Shown piece by piece: positions 49,289 through 58,814 of a DNA stretch of 64,000 bases. The notes under the pieces are model-generated. The model did not search any database, had not been told where the DNA came from, and saw only the letters and a list, made by a program, of their open reading frames with translations. The translations under genes and the position numbers were made by a program. Location: NCBI RefSeq assembly GCF_019237615.1, contig NZ_JAFAGT010000060.1, positions 62,001 to 126,000 on the forward strand, written 5' to 3'. Numbering within the stretch: the first letter of the stretch is position 1; the number at the start of each line of letters is the position of its first letter. The stretch comes from Roseateles sp. (GTDB taxonomy: Bacteria > Pseudomonadota > Gammaproteobacteria > Burkholderiales > Burkholderiaceae_C).

Positions 49289-50178
49289 TGGCAATCGTCC
49301 TCGGCAAACAGGCCCGCTGGCGCACGCTCGCCGCACATGCGGTGATGTGGGTCTTCATCGCCATCACGCTGTTCCCGCTGCTGGCCGTCGTGTCCATCTC
49401 GCTGCGCCCCGGCAACTTCGCCACCGGCAGCCTGATCCCGGCCGAGATCAGCCTGGAGCATTGGAAGCTGGCCCTGGGCATCCCGTACCAGGCCGCCGAC
49501 GGCAGCCTGGTGCAGCCGCCCTTCCCGGTGCTGAGCTGGCTGTGGAACTCCGTCAAGATCGCCACCACCTCGGCCCTCCTCATCGTCGCCATCTCGACGA
49601 CGGCGGCCTACGCGTTCGCACGCCTCAAGTTCCGCTTCAGCAAGCCCGTGCTGAACGGCATGCTGCTGCTGCAGATGTTCCCGCCGGTGCTGGCGCTGGT
49701 GGCCATCTACGCCATCTTCGAGACCATAGGCAGCTATGTGCCGGCGCTGGGCATAGAGACGCACGCGGGCCTGGTGCTGGCGTACCTCGGTGGCATCGCC
49801 ACCCATGTTTGGACCATCAAGGGCTATTTCGAGACGATCCCGGTGGAGATCGAGGAGAACGCCAAGGTCGACGGCGCAACACATTGGCAGGCCTTCTCGC
49901 GCGTGCTGCTTCCCATGGCCCTGCCCATCCTGATGGTGGTCTTTGTCCTGGCCTTCATCGGCACCATCATCGAGTACCCGGTAGCCAGCATCCTGCTGCG
50001 CGAGGAAGCCCACCTGACGCTGGCCGTGGGCTCCAAGTATTTTCTGCACGACCAGCGTTTCCTGTGGGGCGACTTCGCCGCCGCGGCCGTGCTGTCCGGC
50101 CTGCCCATCACGGCGGTCTTCCTGCTTGCCCAGCGCTGGATCGTCTCCGGCCTGACGGCGGGCGGCGTCAAAGCTTGA
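49288..50178 (+). CDS. malG: Maltose ABC transporter permease MalG
   Basis: This is the second channel subunit, with 296 residues and six membrane segments. It starts [20 protein letters not shown]. The EAA motif is [20 protein letters not shown]; MalG phrases include [20 protein letters not shown] and [20 protein letters not shown]. The ATG shares one base with the malF stop, which fixes the start. An amylase gene follows after only seven bases, so the importer and an extracytoplasmic GH13 enzyme are made together. Confidence 0.97.
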
Positions 50179-50185
50179 GGTCCCC

Positions 50186-52579
50186 ATGCTCCGTTCCCTT
50201 GCGCTGTGCGCAGCGCTGCTGTCCTTCGCCACCATGAGCCGGGCCGCCGACTGCAGCCGGCCCGCGCTGGGCGACACCACGCTCTACCTACGTGGCGGCC
50301 TGAACGGCTGGGTCGCCCAGGACGAGCAGGCCTTCGAGTACCGTTGCGACGCCTACTACCTGAACGTCAACGCCCAGGGGCCGCAGGAGTTCAAGCTGTC
50401 CGACGAGGCCTGGACCGCAGAGCTCACCGTCGGCCTGGACGCCCAGGGCCGGCTCGCACGCGGCTCCGGGGTGGCGGGCAACATCAGCCGCAGCTTCGCC
50501 GGCGAACACACGCTGCGGCTGAGCTTCGACGCCGCCGGCGCGCCGCGGCTGGACGTCGGCCCCAAGACCTTCAAGCCCACCCTGCCCGATCCCATCACCG
50601 ACCGCGCCGCGTTGGCGACGCGCTTCGACTCGCGCAGCACGGCCTTCAAGACGCCCTTCGGCGCACAGCCCAAGGGCGGCGAGATCCGGTTCAGCCTCGG
50701 CAGCGACGTGCCCGGCCTCAAGCGTGCCACGCTCGTCATCGAGCGGCGCCGCATGACGGGCAACCAGGAACAACTGGCCTATGAGCCCATCGCCCGCGTC
50801 GCGATGAAACCCGCCCCGCGCGGCCGAGGCACGACATTCTCGGCCCGCTACCGCTTCGACGAGATCGGCGTCTTCGGCTACTGGTTCGAGATCGAGACGG
50901 CCGAGGGCCGCTACGCGCTGCAGAACAACCAGGACACGGTCTACTGGACCCGCGAGAAGGGTTCGATGGGCGCGTCCAGCATCGAGCGCCTGCCCGCCAA
51001 CCCGAGCCGCGTGCGCCGCTACCGGCAGACAGTCTACGCGCCCGATTTCCAGGTGCCGTCCTGGGCCAGGGACATCGTCTACTACTACATCTTCCCCGAG
51101 CGCTTCCGCAACGGCGACAAGAGCAACGACCCGCGCCCGGGCGGTGGTCGGCCGCAGGACCGCTACCAGGACCGCGACGTGGAGCGCCATGCGACCTGGA
51201 ACGAGAGGCCCTTCAAGCCCGGCAGCGGCGACGGGTCGGACACGCTCCACAACAACGACTTCTTCGGCGGGGACCTCGCCGGCATCATCGAGAAGCTGGA
51301 CTACATCAAGGCGCTGGGCGCCAACGCCATCTACCTGACGCCGGTGTTCCGCGCGCCCAGCAACCACAAGTACGACGCGGCCGACTACAAGAACATCGAC
51401 CCCGCCTTCGGCAGCAACGACGACTTCGTGCGCCTGTGTGCCGAGGCGGCCAGGCGCGGCATCCGCGTCATCCCGGACACATCGCTGAACCATGTCGGCG
51501 CGGACTCGCCGTACTTCAACCGCTACGGCAACTTTCCCAAGGGCGGTGCTTTCGACAACGGCAAGATCAACCCGGCGTCACCGTACGCGGGCTGGTTCAA
51601 GTTCAAGCCCGAGGAAGCCAATCCCGACAAGCAGTACCAGGGCTGGGTGGGCGTGGTCGACCTGCCGGAAATCGACAAGAGCAGCCCCTCCTTCCGCGCC
51701 TACGCGTACCGCGACAAGGATTCCGTGACCCAGCTCTGGCTGGGTCGCGGCGCGGCCGGCTGGCGCATGGACGTGGCGCCCTGGGTGCCCGACGACTTCT
51801 GGCGCGAATGGCGCCAGGCGGTGAAGGCCAGCAAGCCCGACGCGCTGACAGTGGCCGAGACATGGTTCGATGCGAGCAAGTTCCTGCTCGGCGATATGTT
51901 CGACTCGACGATGAACTACATCTTCCGCAACGCGGTGCTTGACTACGCCGCCGGCAAGCCCGCCACGCAGACCTACGCCAACCTCGAACTGGTCCGCGAG
52001 GCCTATCCTCCCCAGGCCCTCTTTGCCCTGATGAACCTGCTGTCCACCCATGACCAGGCCCGCGCGCTGCACCATTTCGGTTACCGCGACGACGGCGATG
52101 AACAAGCCCTGAACCTTGCCAAGCAGCGCCTGCGCCTGGCCGTCTTCTTCCAGATGACCTACCCCGGCTCACCCACCATCTACTACGGCGACGAGGTGGG
52201 CCTGGGCGGCGGCGACGACCCGTACAACCGTGCGCCCTACCCTTGGGCCGACGAGGACGGCCAGCCTGACGAGGCGCTGCTGGCCGACTTCAAGCGCCTG
52301 ACGCGGCTGCGCCACGAACTGCCCGTGCTGCGCCACGGTCGTCTGGGCGCGCCGCTGCACATCGACGACCACGTCGTGGTACTTGCACGCCGGGACGGCG
52401 GCAGCTGGGCCATCACGGCCACCAACAACAGCACCGAGGCCAGGACGGTCAGGCTGAAGCTGCCCTTCCCGGCCGACCGGCTCCGCGACGCCCTGGGCGG
52501 CGACCTCGTGGCCGTGAGAAACGGCGGGATAGAACTCACGGTGCCGCCCCTGTTCGGCCGGGTACTGCTGCCGCATTGA
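50186..52579 (+). CDS. Exported alpha-amylase/neopullulanase-type GH13 with N-terminal beta domains
   Basis: This 797-residue precursor has a signal (MLRSLALCAALLSFATMSRA). Two N-terminal beta regions follow: a starch-binding-like part (about 25-130, TTLYLRGGLNGWVAQDEQAF) and a CBM34-like part (about 150-260). The GH13 barrel comes next (VYYYIFPERFRNGDKSNDPR; IPDTSLNHVGADSPYFNRYG). Catalytic residues are Asp529 (GWRMDVAPW), Glu558 (TVAETWFDASK) and Asp623 (LLSTHDQAR). It follows malG by seven bases and belongs to the malKEFG operon, so it probably produces maltodextrins for that importer in the periplasm or outside. Specificity between amylase, neopullulanase and cyclodextrinase is open. Confidence 0.92.
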   Translation: MLRSLALCAALLSFATMSRAADCSRPALGDTTLYLRGGLNGWVAQDEQAFEYRCDAYYLNVNAQGPQEFKLSDEAWTAELTVGLDAQGRLARGSGVAGNISRSFAGEHTLRLSFDAAGAPRLDVGPKTFKPTLPDPITDRAALATRFDSRSTAFKTPFGAQPKGGEIRFSLGSDVPGLKRATLVIERRRMTGNQEQLAYEPIARVAMKPAPRGRGTTFSARYRFDEIGVFGYWFEIETAEGRYALQNNQDTVYWTREKGSMGASSIERLPANPSRVRRYRQTVYAPDFQVPSWARDIVYYYIFPERFRNGDKSNDPRPGGGRPQDRYQDRDVERHATWNERPFKPGSGDGSDTLHNNDFFGGDLAGIIEKLDYIKALGANAIYLTPVFRAPSNHKYDAADYKNIDPAFGSNDDFVRLCAEAARRGIRVIPDTSLNHVGADSPYFNRYGNFPKGGAFDNGKINPASPYAGWFKFKPEEANPDKQYQGWVGVVDLPEIDKSSPSFRAYAYRDKDSVTQLWLGRGAAGWRMDVAPWVPDDFWREWRQAVKASKPDALTVAETWFDASKFLLGDMFDSTMNYIFRNAVLDYAAGKPATQTYANLELVREAYPPQALFALMNLLSTHDQARALHHFGYRDDGDEQALNLAKQRLRLAVFFQMTYPGSPTIYYGDEVGLGGGDDPYNRAPYPWADEDGQPDEALLADFKRLTRLRHELPVLRHGRLGAPLHIDDHVVVLARRDGGSWAITATNNSTEARTVRLKLPFPADRLRDALGGDLVAVRNGGIELTVPPLFGRVLLPH

Positions 52580-52662
52580 ATCGTTGCGGGCCGGCCGCGC
52601 CCGCTGCGGATTGACGACAGCCATCACCCCGTTTTCCATGCGCTGGCGCATGATGCGGGGTC

Positions 52663-53556
52663 ATGCCATCGCTGCCGCCATCGAACCCGGGGCGCCGCTC
52701 CTTGCTGGGCCTGCCGCTGCTGCTCGCCGGCCGCGCCCTGCACGCCCAGGCCGGCGAGTCCGTGCGCCTGCCGCGCCACATCGGCCTGTCCGACCCGCAG
52801 CTGAACTATGTGCGTCGCATCGTCGAGCTGGCGCTGGGCCATGCCGGCCGCCGGTTGGGCATACGCCACGTCGAGCTCGACATGACGCAGAGCCGCACCT
52901 TGACGGAGCTGGCCACGAGCCGCAGCCCCATCGACCTGATGTGGACCATGACCGACAGCCAGCGCGAGAACAGCGGCCTGCTGCCGGTGCGCATCCCCAT
53001 CGACCGCGGGCTGCTGGGCTGGCGGCTGCTGCTGGTGCGTCGTAGCGAACTGGCCAGGTGGGAGCGCGTGGGCAGCCTGGGCGAGCTGCGTCAGCGCCTG
53101 GCCGGCCAGGGCCACGACTGGCCCGACACCACCATCCTGCGCGCCAACGGCCTGCAGGTGGGCACCAACAGCGTCTACGAGGCGTTGTTCCGCATGCTGG
53201 CGGCCGGACGCATCGACTACTTCCCACGCTCCATCCTGGAGATCGACGCCGAGCTGGCCGACGGCCGTCACCCCGAGTTGGCCATCGCGCCCGGGCTGAT
53301 GCTGCATTACCCGGCTGCGGCCTATCTCTTTGTCACCCCCGGCCGGCCCGAACTGGCGGCGCTGCTGAAGACCGGGCTGGAGGCCGCCGTCGCGGACGGC
53401 AGCTTCCAGCGCCTGCATCGCGAGTTCTATGGTGCGCTCGTCAGGGCGCACCCGGTCTCGCCCGCGCGCGTGCTGCACCTGAGCAACCCGCTGCTGCCGC
53501 CGCAGACGCCGCTGCACCGCCGTGAGCTGTGGCTGCAGCCCGGCGAAGCCGCTTAG
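52663..53556 (+). CDS. Solitary periplasmic substrate-binding-like protein (SBP family 3 type)
   Basis: This 297-residue exported protein has a signal region MPSLPPSNPGRRSLLGLPLL ending near ALHAQA. The rest resembles type 3 (amino-acid/polar-solute) periplasmic binding folds: SRSPIDLMWTMTDSQRENSG, IDRGLLGWRLLLVRRSELAR and LLKTGLEAAVADGSFQRLHR. No permease or ATPase gene accompanies it. It lies 83 bp after the amylase in the same direction and converges with the next amylase (seven bases between stops). Its role in the glucan locus is unclear; it may serve as a sensor or be unrelated. Confidence 0.8.
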   Translation: MPSLPPSNPGRRSLLGLPLLLAGRALHAQAGESVRLPRHIGLSDPQLNYVRRIVELALGHAGRRLGIRHVELDMTQSRTLTELATSRSPIDLMWTMTDSQRENSGLLPVRIPIDRGLLGWRLLLVRRSELARWERVGSLGELRQRLAGQGHDWPDTTILRANGLQVGTNSVYEALFRMLAAGRIDYFPRSILEIDAELADGRHPELAIAPGLMLHYPAAAYLFVTPGRPELAALLKTGLEAAVADGSFQRLHREFYGALVRAHPVSPARVLHLSNPLLPPQTPLHRRELWLQPGEAA

Positions 53557-53563
53557 GGCCTGT

Positions 53564-54865
53564 TCACGCCAGCCACCAGCCCCAGGGCCCGAGCCTGCGC
53601 CCCTGCCAGGTCTGCTTGGCCGCCGAGAGGTTCACGGCGACGCGCACGACGTCCGAGCCCTGGCGGCGCTCGAAGGCGACGACATCGGCCGGGGCGTCCA
53701 GCAGCCTGACCGGCGCGCCGTACTGGCCCGCCGCTAGCGCCGGGTGCCCATGCTTGAGCGCGGCCAGACCGGCGTAGAAGTCGCTCAGCTCGTAACCCTG
53801 CCAGTCGATGGCGTCCTTCTCGAAGAAGGCCAGCCGCTTCGCCAGCCGCGATTCCTGGCCGTTGTAGATCAGCGGCATGCCGGGCAGCGTGAACGCGAGC
53901 ACCGCGAGAGCCTGGTGGGCGTCACCGTACAGCTCCGCATCGCTGCCATGCCAGGAGTTGAAGTCGTGGTTGCTCGTGAAGCGCATGCGGTAGGCATGCG
54001 CGGGGTAGCCCGCCGACTGCCCCGCCAGCCAGGCCTTCAGCAGAGGCGCGCCGGCCTCGCCCCTGCCGACCTTCTTGAACACCTGGTCAGCCAGGTCCCA
54101 GCCGTAGGTCATGTCGAAGGCGCCGCTGGTGTGCAGGTCGACGGCATCGGACTCGGCGAGCATGAACAGGGGCTTGACGGCCTCCAGCGCGCGGCGGGCG
54201 CGCACCCAGAAATCGGTCGGCACCATGCTGGCCACGTCGCAGCGGAAGCCGTCGAAGCCCGCCTCGCGCACCCAGAAGGCCATCGCATCGATCATCGCTG
54301 CACGCAGGCCCTCGCTGCGGTAGTCCAGGGCGACGACGTCTTCCCAATGCTCCTCGCCAGGCTGGCCTTCGTTGAAGGTGACGGCGTAGACCTCGCCCCT
54401 GGCATTGAGCTTGTACCGATCCTTGTGGGTCGTGGCCCAGGGATGGTCCCAGGCGGTATGGTTGGCCACCCAGTCGAGGATGACCTTGAAGCCCTGCCCG
54501 TGCGCCGCGGCGACGAATGCCTTGGCATCGGCCAGCGTGCCGAACTCGGGATTGACGGCCGTGTAGTCGCGGATCGAGTAGTAGCTGCCAAGCCCGCCCT
54601 TGCGGTTGAGCCGGCCTATGGGCTGTATGGGCATCAACCACAGGATGTCCACGCCCAGCGCCTTCAGTCGCGGCAGCTGCGCCTGCACGGCGCGCAGCGT
54701 GCCCTCGGCAGAGAACTGGCGCACGTTGACCTGGTAGATGACGGCCTGGCGGGACCAGGGCGGGTGGTGCATGTCGGCGGGGACGCTCATGGCGGGCAGT
54801 GCAAGCAGGCCGGCAGCGCCCAGCAAGGTGCGGCGCGGCAGCGCAGGGCCGGTCGGCAGGTTCAT
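53564..54865 (-). CDS. Exported GH13 alpha-amylase with Tat-like signal
   Basis: This 433-residue precursor starts MNLPTGPALPRRTLLGAAGL with a twin-Arg motif in the signal region (RRTLLG). Compact GH13 barrel: VIYQVNVRQFSAEGTLRAVQ, ILWLMPIQPIGRLNRKGGLG, ILDWVANHTAWDHPW, nucleophile Asp210 (GFDGFRCDVAS), acid/base Glu238 (FMLAESDAVD) and Asp301 (FTSNHDFNSWHG). It is the last gene of the TonB receptor/CGTase-like/halogenase/amylase operon and starts seven bases after the halogenase stop. A possible Tat route would mean folding, perhaps with metal, before export. The product pattern is unknown. Confidence 0.92.
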   Translation of the reverse strand: MNLPTGPALPRRTLLGAAGLLALPAMSVPADMHHPPWSRQAVIYQVNVRQFSAEGTLRAVQAQLPRLKALGVDILWLMPIQPIGRLNRKGGLGSYYSIRDYTAVNPEFGTLADAKAFVAAAHGQGFKVILDWVANHTAWDHPWATTHKDRYKLNARGEVYAVTFNEGQPGEEHWEDVVALDYRSEGLRAAMIDAMAFWVREAGFDGFRCDVASMVPTDFWVRARRALEAVKPLFMLAESDAVDLHTSGAFDMTYGWDLADQVFKKVGRGEAGAPLLKAWLAGQSAGYPAHAYRMRFTSNHDFNSWHGSDAELYGDAHQALAVLAFTLPGMPLIYNGQESRLAKRLAFFEKDAIDWQGYELSDFYAGLAALKHGHPALAAGQYGAPVRLLDAPADVVAFERRQGSDVVRVAVNLSAAKQTWQGRRLGPWGWWLA

Positions 54866-54872
54866 GGCGGGC

Positions 54873-56393
54873 TCACATGGGCCGGGCGGCACAGTGCTGG
54901 GCGATGTACTGGGCATGGTCGGGCATCACGTCCACGCACTTGGCGATCACCGTGCGGATGCTCTCCAGGTAATCGAAGGTGGCCTGCTCGCTTTGCAGCT
55001 CGGCCAGCGGATGGTGGCGCTGCGGTCGCAGGTTCTGCCCCTCCATGACCTGCAGCCATCCCACCTCCGAGAACAACTCGTTGTCCACGCGCACGATGCG
55101 GCCATGGCTGCGGAAGAGGTCCATCTTGTCCTGCAGCGTTTGCGGAATGCCCATGTGCGCGCAGTCGCGCCAGAACTCGGAGTCGTCGCGCTGGTTCAAG
55201 TGGTAGTGCAGGATGACGAAGTCGCGGATGCGTTCGTAGTGGAAGCGGCTGTCGCGGTTGAACTGCGCGATGTCCGCCTCGTTGAAGCCGCGGTCCGGGA
55301 AGAAATCGATCAGTTGCTGGATGGCCGACTGGATCAGGTGGATGGAGGTGGACTCCAGCGGCTCCAGGAAGCCGCTCGCCAGACCGATCGCGATGACGTT
55401 GCGGTTCCAGGCCAGGCGGCGCATGCCCGTCCTGAAGCGGATCGGGCGCGGGTCGGCCAGCGGCTTGCCGTCCAGGTGGGACAGCAACGTGGCCGCTGCC
55501 TCGTCGTCGCTGATGTGGCGGCTGCAGTAGACATGGCCGTTGCCGATGCGGTGCTGCAGCGGGATGCGCCATTGCCAGCCGGCACGGTGCGCGGTGGCGC
55601 GCGTGTAGGGCGTCAGCACGGGAGCTGATTCGCAGGGCACGGCCAGCGCGCGGTCGCAGGGCAGCCACTGGCTCCAGTCCTCGAAGCCGGTTTGCAGCGT
55701 CTGCTCGATCAGCAGCCCGCGAAAGCCCGAGCAGTCGATGAAGAGGTCGCCCTCGACGCGTTCGCCGCTTTCCAGCACGACGGCATCGACATGCCCCGCA
55801 TGCCGCCCCTCGGCGCGCTGCGTGGCATGCGTGATCTTGCCCTCGGTGCGGCGCACGCCGCGCGCCTCGCCGAGGCGGCGCAGGTATTTCGCGTACAGGC
55901 TGGCATCGAAGTGATAGGCATGGGCGATATCCTGCAGCGGCGAGTTCTCGATGTCCGTGCGCGCCGGCATGAACTTGTTGGCCCGGCTGGCCATGCGCGT
56001 GATCGAGTACTGCTCCAGCGGATGGCCCTGCCCCGTCGCCTGCAGACGATGCCAGTACTGGTCGAAGCCGACGGGCCAGAGGTCGCGCCCCAGGCGGCCG
56101 AAACCATGCATGTAGCGGTCGCCCATGCGGCCCCAGTTGACGAACTCGATGCCGAGCTTGAAGGTGCCGCAGGTCGCGCTCAGGAACTCGTTCTCGTCCA
56201 GTTCGATGAGCCGGTTGAAGCGCTGGATCATCGGGATCGTGGCCTCGCCGACGCCGACGATGCCGATCTCGTCGGACTCGACGACACGGATGCCGTAGCG
56301 GCCCTTGAGCACCGTGGCGAGCGCCACGGCGGTCATCCAGCCGGCGGTGCCGCCACCGACGATGACGATGTTCTGGAGAGGAGAGGCTTGCAC
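54873..56393 (-). CDS. Flavin-dependent tryptophan-halogenase-family protein
   Basis: This 506-residue protein (from a GTG at 56393) keeps the hallmarks of FAD-dependent halogenases. It has the dinucleotide fold IVIVGGGTAGWMTAVALATV (from residue 9), the catalytic Lys79 in CGTFKLGIEFVNWG (same number as in PrnA/RebH), the signature WQWRIP (273-278, WxWxIP) and the Glu347 region LEPLESTSIHLIQ. Such homologues often lie beside TonB receptors in Caulobacter- and Xanthomonas-type sugar loci; one (BrvH) halogenates indole in vitro, but their true substrates are unknown. Here it sits between two GH13 genes in a TonB-receptor operon. No flavin reductase gene is near. The start lacks a good ribosome binding site, but the numbering of Lys79 supports it. 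Confidence 0.9.
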   Translation of the reverse strand: MQASPLQNIVIVGGGTAGWMTAVALATVLKGRYGIRVVESDEIGIVGVGEATIPMIQRFNRLIELDENEFLSATCGTFKLGIEFVNWGRMGDRYMHGFGRLGRDLWPVGFDQYWHRLQATGQGHPLEQYSITRMASRANKFMPARTDIENSPLQDIAHAYHFDASLYAKYLRRLGEARGVRRTEGKITHATQRAEGRHAGHVDAVVLESGERVEGDLFIDCSGFRGLLIEQTLQTGFEDWSQWLPCDRALAVPCESAPVLTPYTRATAHRAGWQWRIPLQHRIGNGHVYCSRHISDDEAAATLLSHLDGKPLADPRPIRFRTGMRRLAWNRNVIAIGLASGFLEPLESTSIHLIQSAIQQLIDFFPDRGFNEADIAQFNRDSRFHYERIRDFVILHYHLNQRDDSEFWRDCAHMGIPQTLQDKMDLFRSHGRIVRVDNELFSEVGWLQVMEGQNLRPQRHHPLAELQSEQATFDYLESIRTVIAKCVDVMPDHAQYIAQHCAARPM

Positions 56394-56475
56394 AGGCGCG
56401 TCCGGACGGTCGGCGGGTTGAGGAACATGCGAACGGCGGCAGCGCCCGGGACGCTCCCGCCGTTCTGGCGGGCGA

Positions 56476-58734
56476 TTATTGCCAGTTGTAGACGGGCGTG
56501 TCGGCCGTGCCGGTGGAGCTCGACGGCGACGTGAACACCCGGTTGCTGCCGCCCTCCCAGACCACGTTGCCGCTGCCGTCCTTCTTGATGAACTTGAATT
56601 CGAACTGGGTGCCCTTGGGCACACTGACCGGCAGGAACCACTGCGGGTAGTTCGGGTTCATCATCACCTCGGACGCCTTGGCGGGATCCCAGGCGCCCAG
56701 CTCCGGCAGGCTGCCGACGACGTAGACGTTCTGGCCCACGGTGGTCGCCGCGTTGACCTTGAAGATGACCTGGACCTGGTCGCCAGACAACACCTCGTAG
56801 CGGAAGGTGTTGCTCGTGGATGCGCCCTTCTGCACGGTGATGTCCAGCACGCCGGGCACGGCGGCGACCGGCACGATGGTCTCGATCAGGGTGTCGCTGG
56901 CCGATACGACGGTGGCCGTTGCGGTGCCGAACTTGACCGTGGGCGTGCCGCCCAGGCCGGTGCCGTAGATGTAGACGGTGTTCCCGGCGCGACCGGAGGT
57001 CGAGACGGTGTTGCCGATGCGCGGGATGGTGGTACCCAGCGAGGGGTTGCTGGACCAGACGCTGACCGCGCCGCCAGAGAGGACGAAGCTGGCGATCTGG
57101 CCGCCGCTGACCGTGGCCGTGAAGCCCGACAGCGTGCCGGTCAGCGCGTCCGTGTAGCTGCCGCCCGGCAGCGTGGTGGACAACACCGGCACCGTGTAGC
57201 TGGTACTGGGGTGGCGGTTGACCGCGACGACGACCTCCTTGTCGTAGAACTTGCGCGAGAAGACCAGCACGTCGTTGTTCGAGTACAGGATGGTGGTCTC
57301 GCCATAGGCCAGCGCGTCGTTGGCGGCGCGCAGCGCGGCCAGCTTCTTGATCGTCACGTAGGCCGTCGTCGTCTGGCTGAAGGCCGGTGCCGCCACCTGC
57401 ATGAAGCCGCGGCCCGCGATGTCGCTGGCGTTGGCCGAAGACATGTACTGCTCGGTGCCGTAGTAGATGTTGGGCGTGCCGCGCGCCGTCATCAGCGTCG
57501 CGATGGCGGCGTGGAAGGGCTTGTCGTTGGGCTGGATGTAGCGAAAGCGCGTGACGTCGTGGTTGTCCAGGAAGGTAACGGCCTGGTTCTTGTAGATGTA
57601 GTCGTTCGCCGTCTGCAGCAGCATGTTCCCGAACTGGGTCATGGTCTCGCTGAAGTTGCCGAAGGCGTTGGTGCTGGCGCGGTAGTACTCGAAGTCGAGG
57701 TTGTTCACGCCTGTGCGGTCCGGGAAGGTGCGGTACTCGTCGTACTTCGGATCGGGCCGACCGATGAAGAATTCGCCGAAATGCGCGACCGGCCCGCCGG
57801 CGGCCGAGTCGATGGCGTCCTTCAGGCCCTTCACGAACGCCGGGTTCATGTGCAGCGTCGCGTCGTGGCGGAAGCCGTCCACGCCCAGCGCCTTCCAGAA
57901 GGCCGCGGCCTTCTCCAGGTGGGCGACGACGTTGGCGTTCTCCTGCGAGAAATCGGCCAGCGAGCCAAGCTCCTTGTGGCGGAAGCCGAAGCGGCTGCTG
58001 TCGCTGCCGCGGTCGCCCAGCCCGTGGAACCAGCCGTTGACGTCGTTGTTCGGGTCGGCCAGCAGCCGCTCGGACACCAGAGAACCGGGGCAGTTGGTGG
58101 GCTCGCCGGCGGCGTCGAAGCAGTAGTTGCCGCCGGCGTCCTTGTCCGGCTCGTAGAGCTTGCCGTCCTCGGCGACGAAGCCGTTGGTCGGGTTCTTCCA
58201 TCGGCTGGTGTGGTTGGTGACGAAGTCGATCACCAGCTTCATGTCCTGGGCGTGCAGCGCGTCGCGCAGCGCCTTGAACTTGGCCAGGCCGCCAAAGTGC
58301 TTGTTGGTCGCGAAGTAGTTGCGAACGTGGTAGCCGTGGAAGCTGGTCCAGCGATCGATGCTGCCGCCGGCCTGGTAGTCGAGGATGGCGGTGTCGCGAT
58401 TGGCATAGGGTGCGGAGATCCAGACCGCCGTGACGCCCATGTTCTTCAGATAGGGGATCTTGTTGATGATGCCCTGCCAGTCGCCGCCCTGGTAGAGCTT
58501 CAGATCGGTGCCGGTGCCGTCGTACAGCGTCGGGTCGAAGCCGCTGGGCACGTTGTTGGACGTGTCGCCATCGGAGAAGCGGTCCGTGATGATCTGGTAG
58601 ACCACGTCCTTGGGCGTCACGGGCCCTAGTGCGCCGCTGGCGGTGACCGCGCCGGCCGGCCCGGCCAGCGCGAAGGCGATGCAGGCGCCCAGTGCCAGCC
58701 TGCGGCCCAGGGACGACTTGACTCTCATATCCAT
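56476..58734 (-). CDS. Exported CGTase-like GH13 amylase with TIG and CBM20 domains
   Basis: This 752-residue precursor has an export signal (MDMRVKSSLGRRLALGACIA onward). The GH13 barrel contains YQIITDRFSDGDTSNN, LADFSQENANVVAHLEKAAA, nucleophile Asp291 (VDGFRHDATLHM), acid/base Glu321 (AHFGEFFIG) and Asp393 (FLDNHDVTRF). A C domain follows, then a TIG/IPT domain (about 545-640) and a C-terminal CBM20 starch-binding domain (about 655-752, VYVVGSLPELGAWDPAKASE). This A/B/C/D/E order is that of cyclodextrin glucanotransferases and maltogenic amylases. AGGAG six bases upstream supports the ATG at 58734 over an upstream TTG. It is second in the TonB-receptor operon and likely the main raw-starch enzyme. 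Confidence 0.93.
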   Translation of the reverse strand: MDMRVKSSLGRRLALGACIAFALAGPAGAVTASGALGPVTPKDVVYQIITDRFSDGDTSNNVPSGFDPTLYDGTGTDLKLYQGGDWQGIINKIPYLKNMGVTAVWISAPYANRDTAILDYQAGGSIDRWTSFHGYHVRNYFATNKHFGGLAKFKALRDALHAQDMKLVIDFVTNHTSRWKNPTNGFVAEDGKLYEPDKDAGGNYCFDAAGEPTNCPGSLVSERLLADPNNDVNGWFHGLGDRGSDSSRFGFRHKELGSLADFSQENANVVAHLEKAAAFWKALGVDGFRHDATLHMNPAFVKGLKDAIDSAAGGPVAHFGEFFIGRPDPKYDEYRTFPDRTGVNNLDFEYYRASTNAFGNFSETMTQFGNMLLQTANDYIYKNQAVTFLDNHDVTRFRYIQPNDKPFHAAIATLMTARGTPNIYYGTEQYMSSANASDIAGRGFMQVAAPAFSQTTTAYVTIKKLAALRAANDALAYGETTILYSNNDVLVFSRKFYDKEVVVAVNRHPSTSYTVPVLSTTLPGGSYTDALTGTLSGFTATVSGGQIASFVLSGGAVSVWSSNPSLGTTIPRIGNTVSTSGRAGNTVYIYGTGLGGTPTVKFGTATATVVSASDTLIETIVPVAAVPGVLDITVQKGASTSNTFRYEVLSGDQVQVIFKVNAATTVGQNVYVVGSLPELGAWDPAKASEVMMNPNYPQWFLPVSVPKGTQFEFKFIKKDGSGNVVWEGGSNRVFTSPSSSTGTADTPVYNWQ

Positions 58735-58770
58735 GGCCAACTCCTATCCGTTCGATTGACGAGGGGAAGG

Positions 58771-58792
58771 CTGCGCGGCCCCACCCGCGCAG
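58771..58792. repeat. Intercistronic hairpin CTGCGCG-N8-CGCGCAG
   Basis: Perfect 7-bp arms between the TonB receptor and the CGTase-like gene, just upstream of the latter's ribosome binding site. It could pair in the operon mRNA and affect processing or translation. Confidence 0.5.
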
Positions 58793-58814
58793 CGGTCGAG
58801 AAAGCAGTGGGAGA

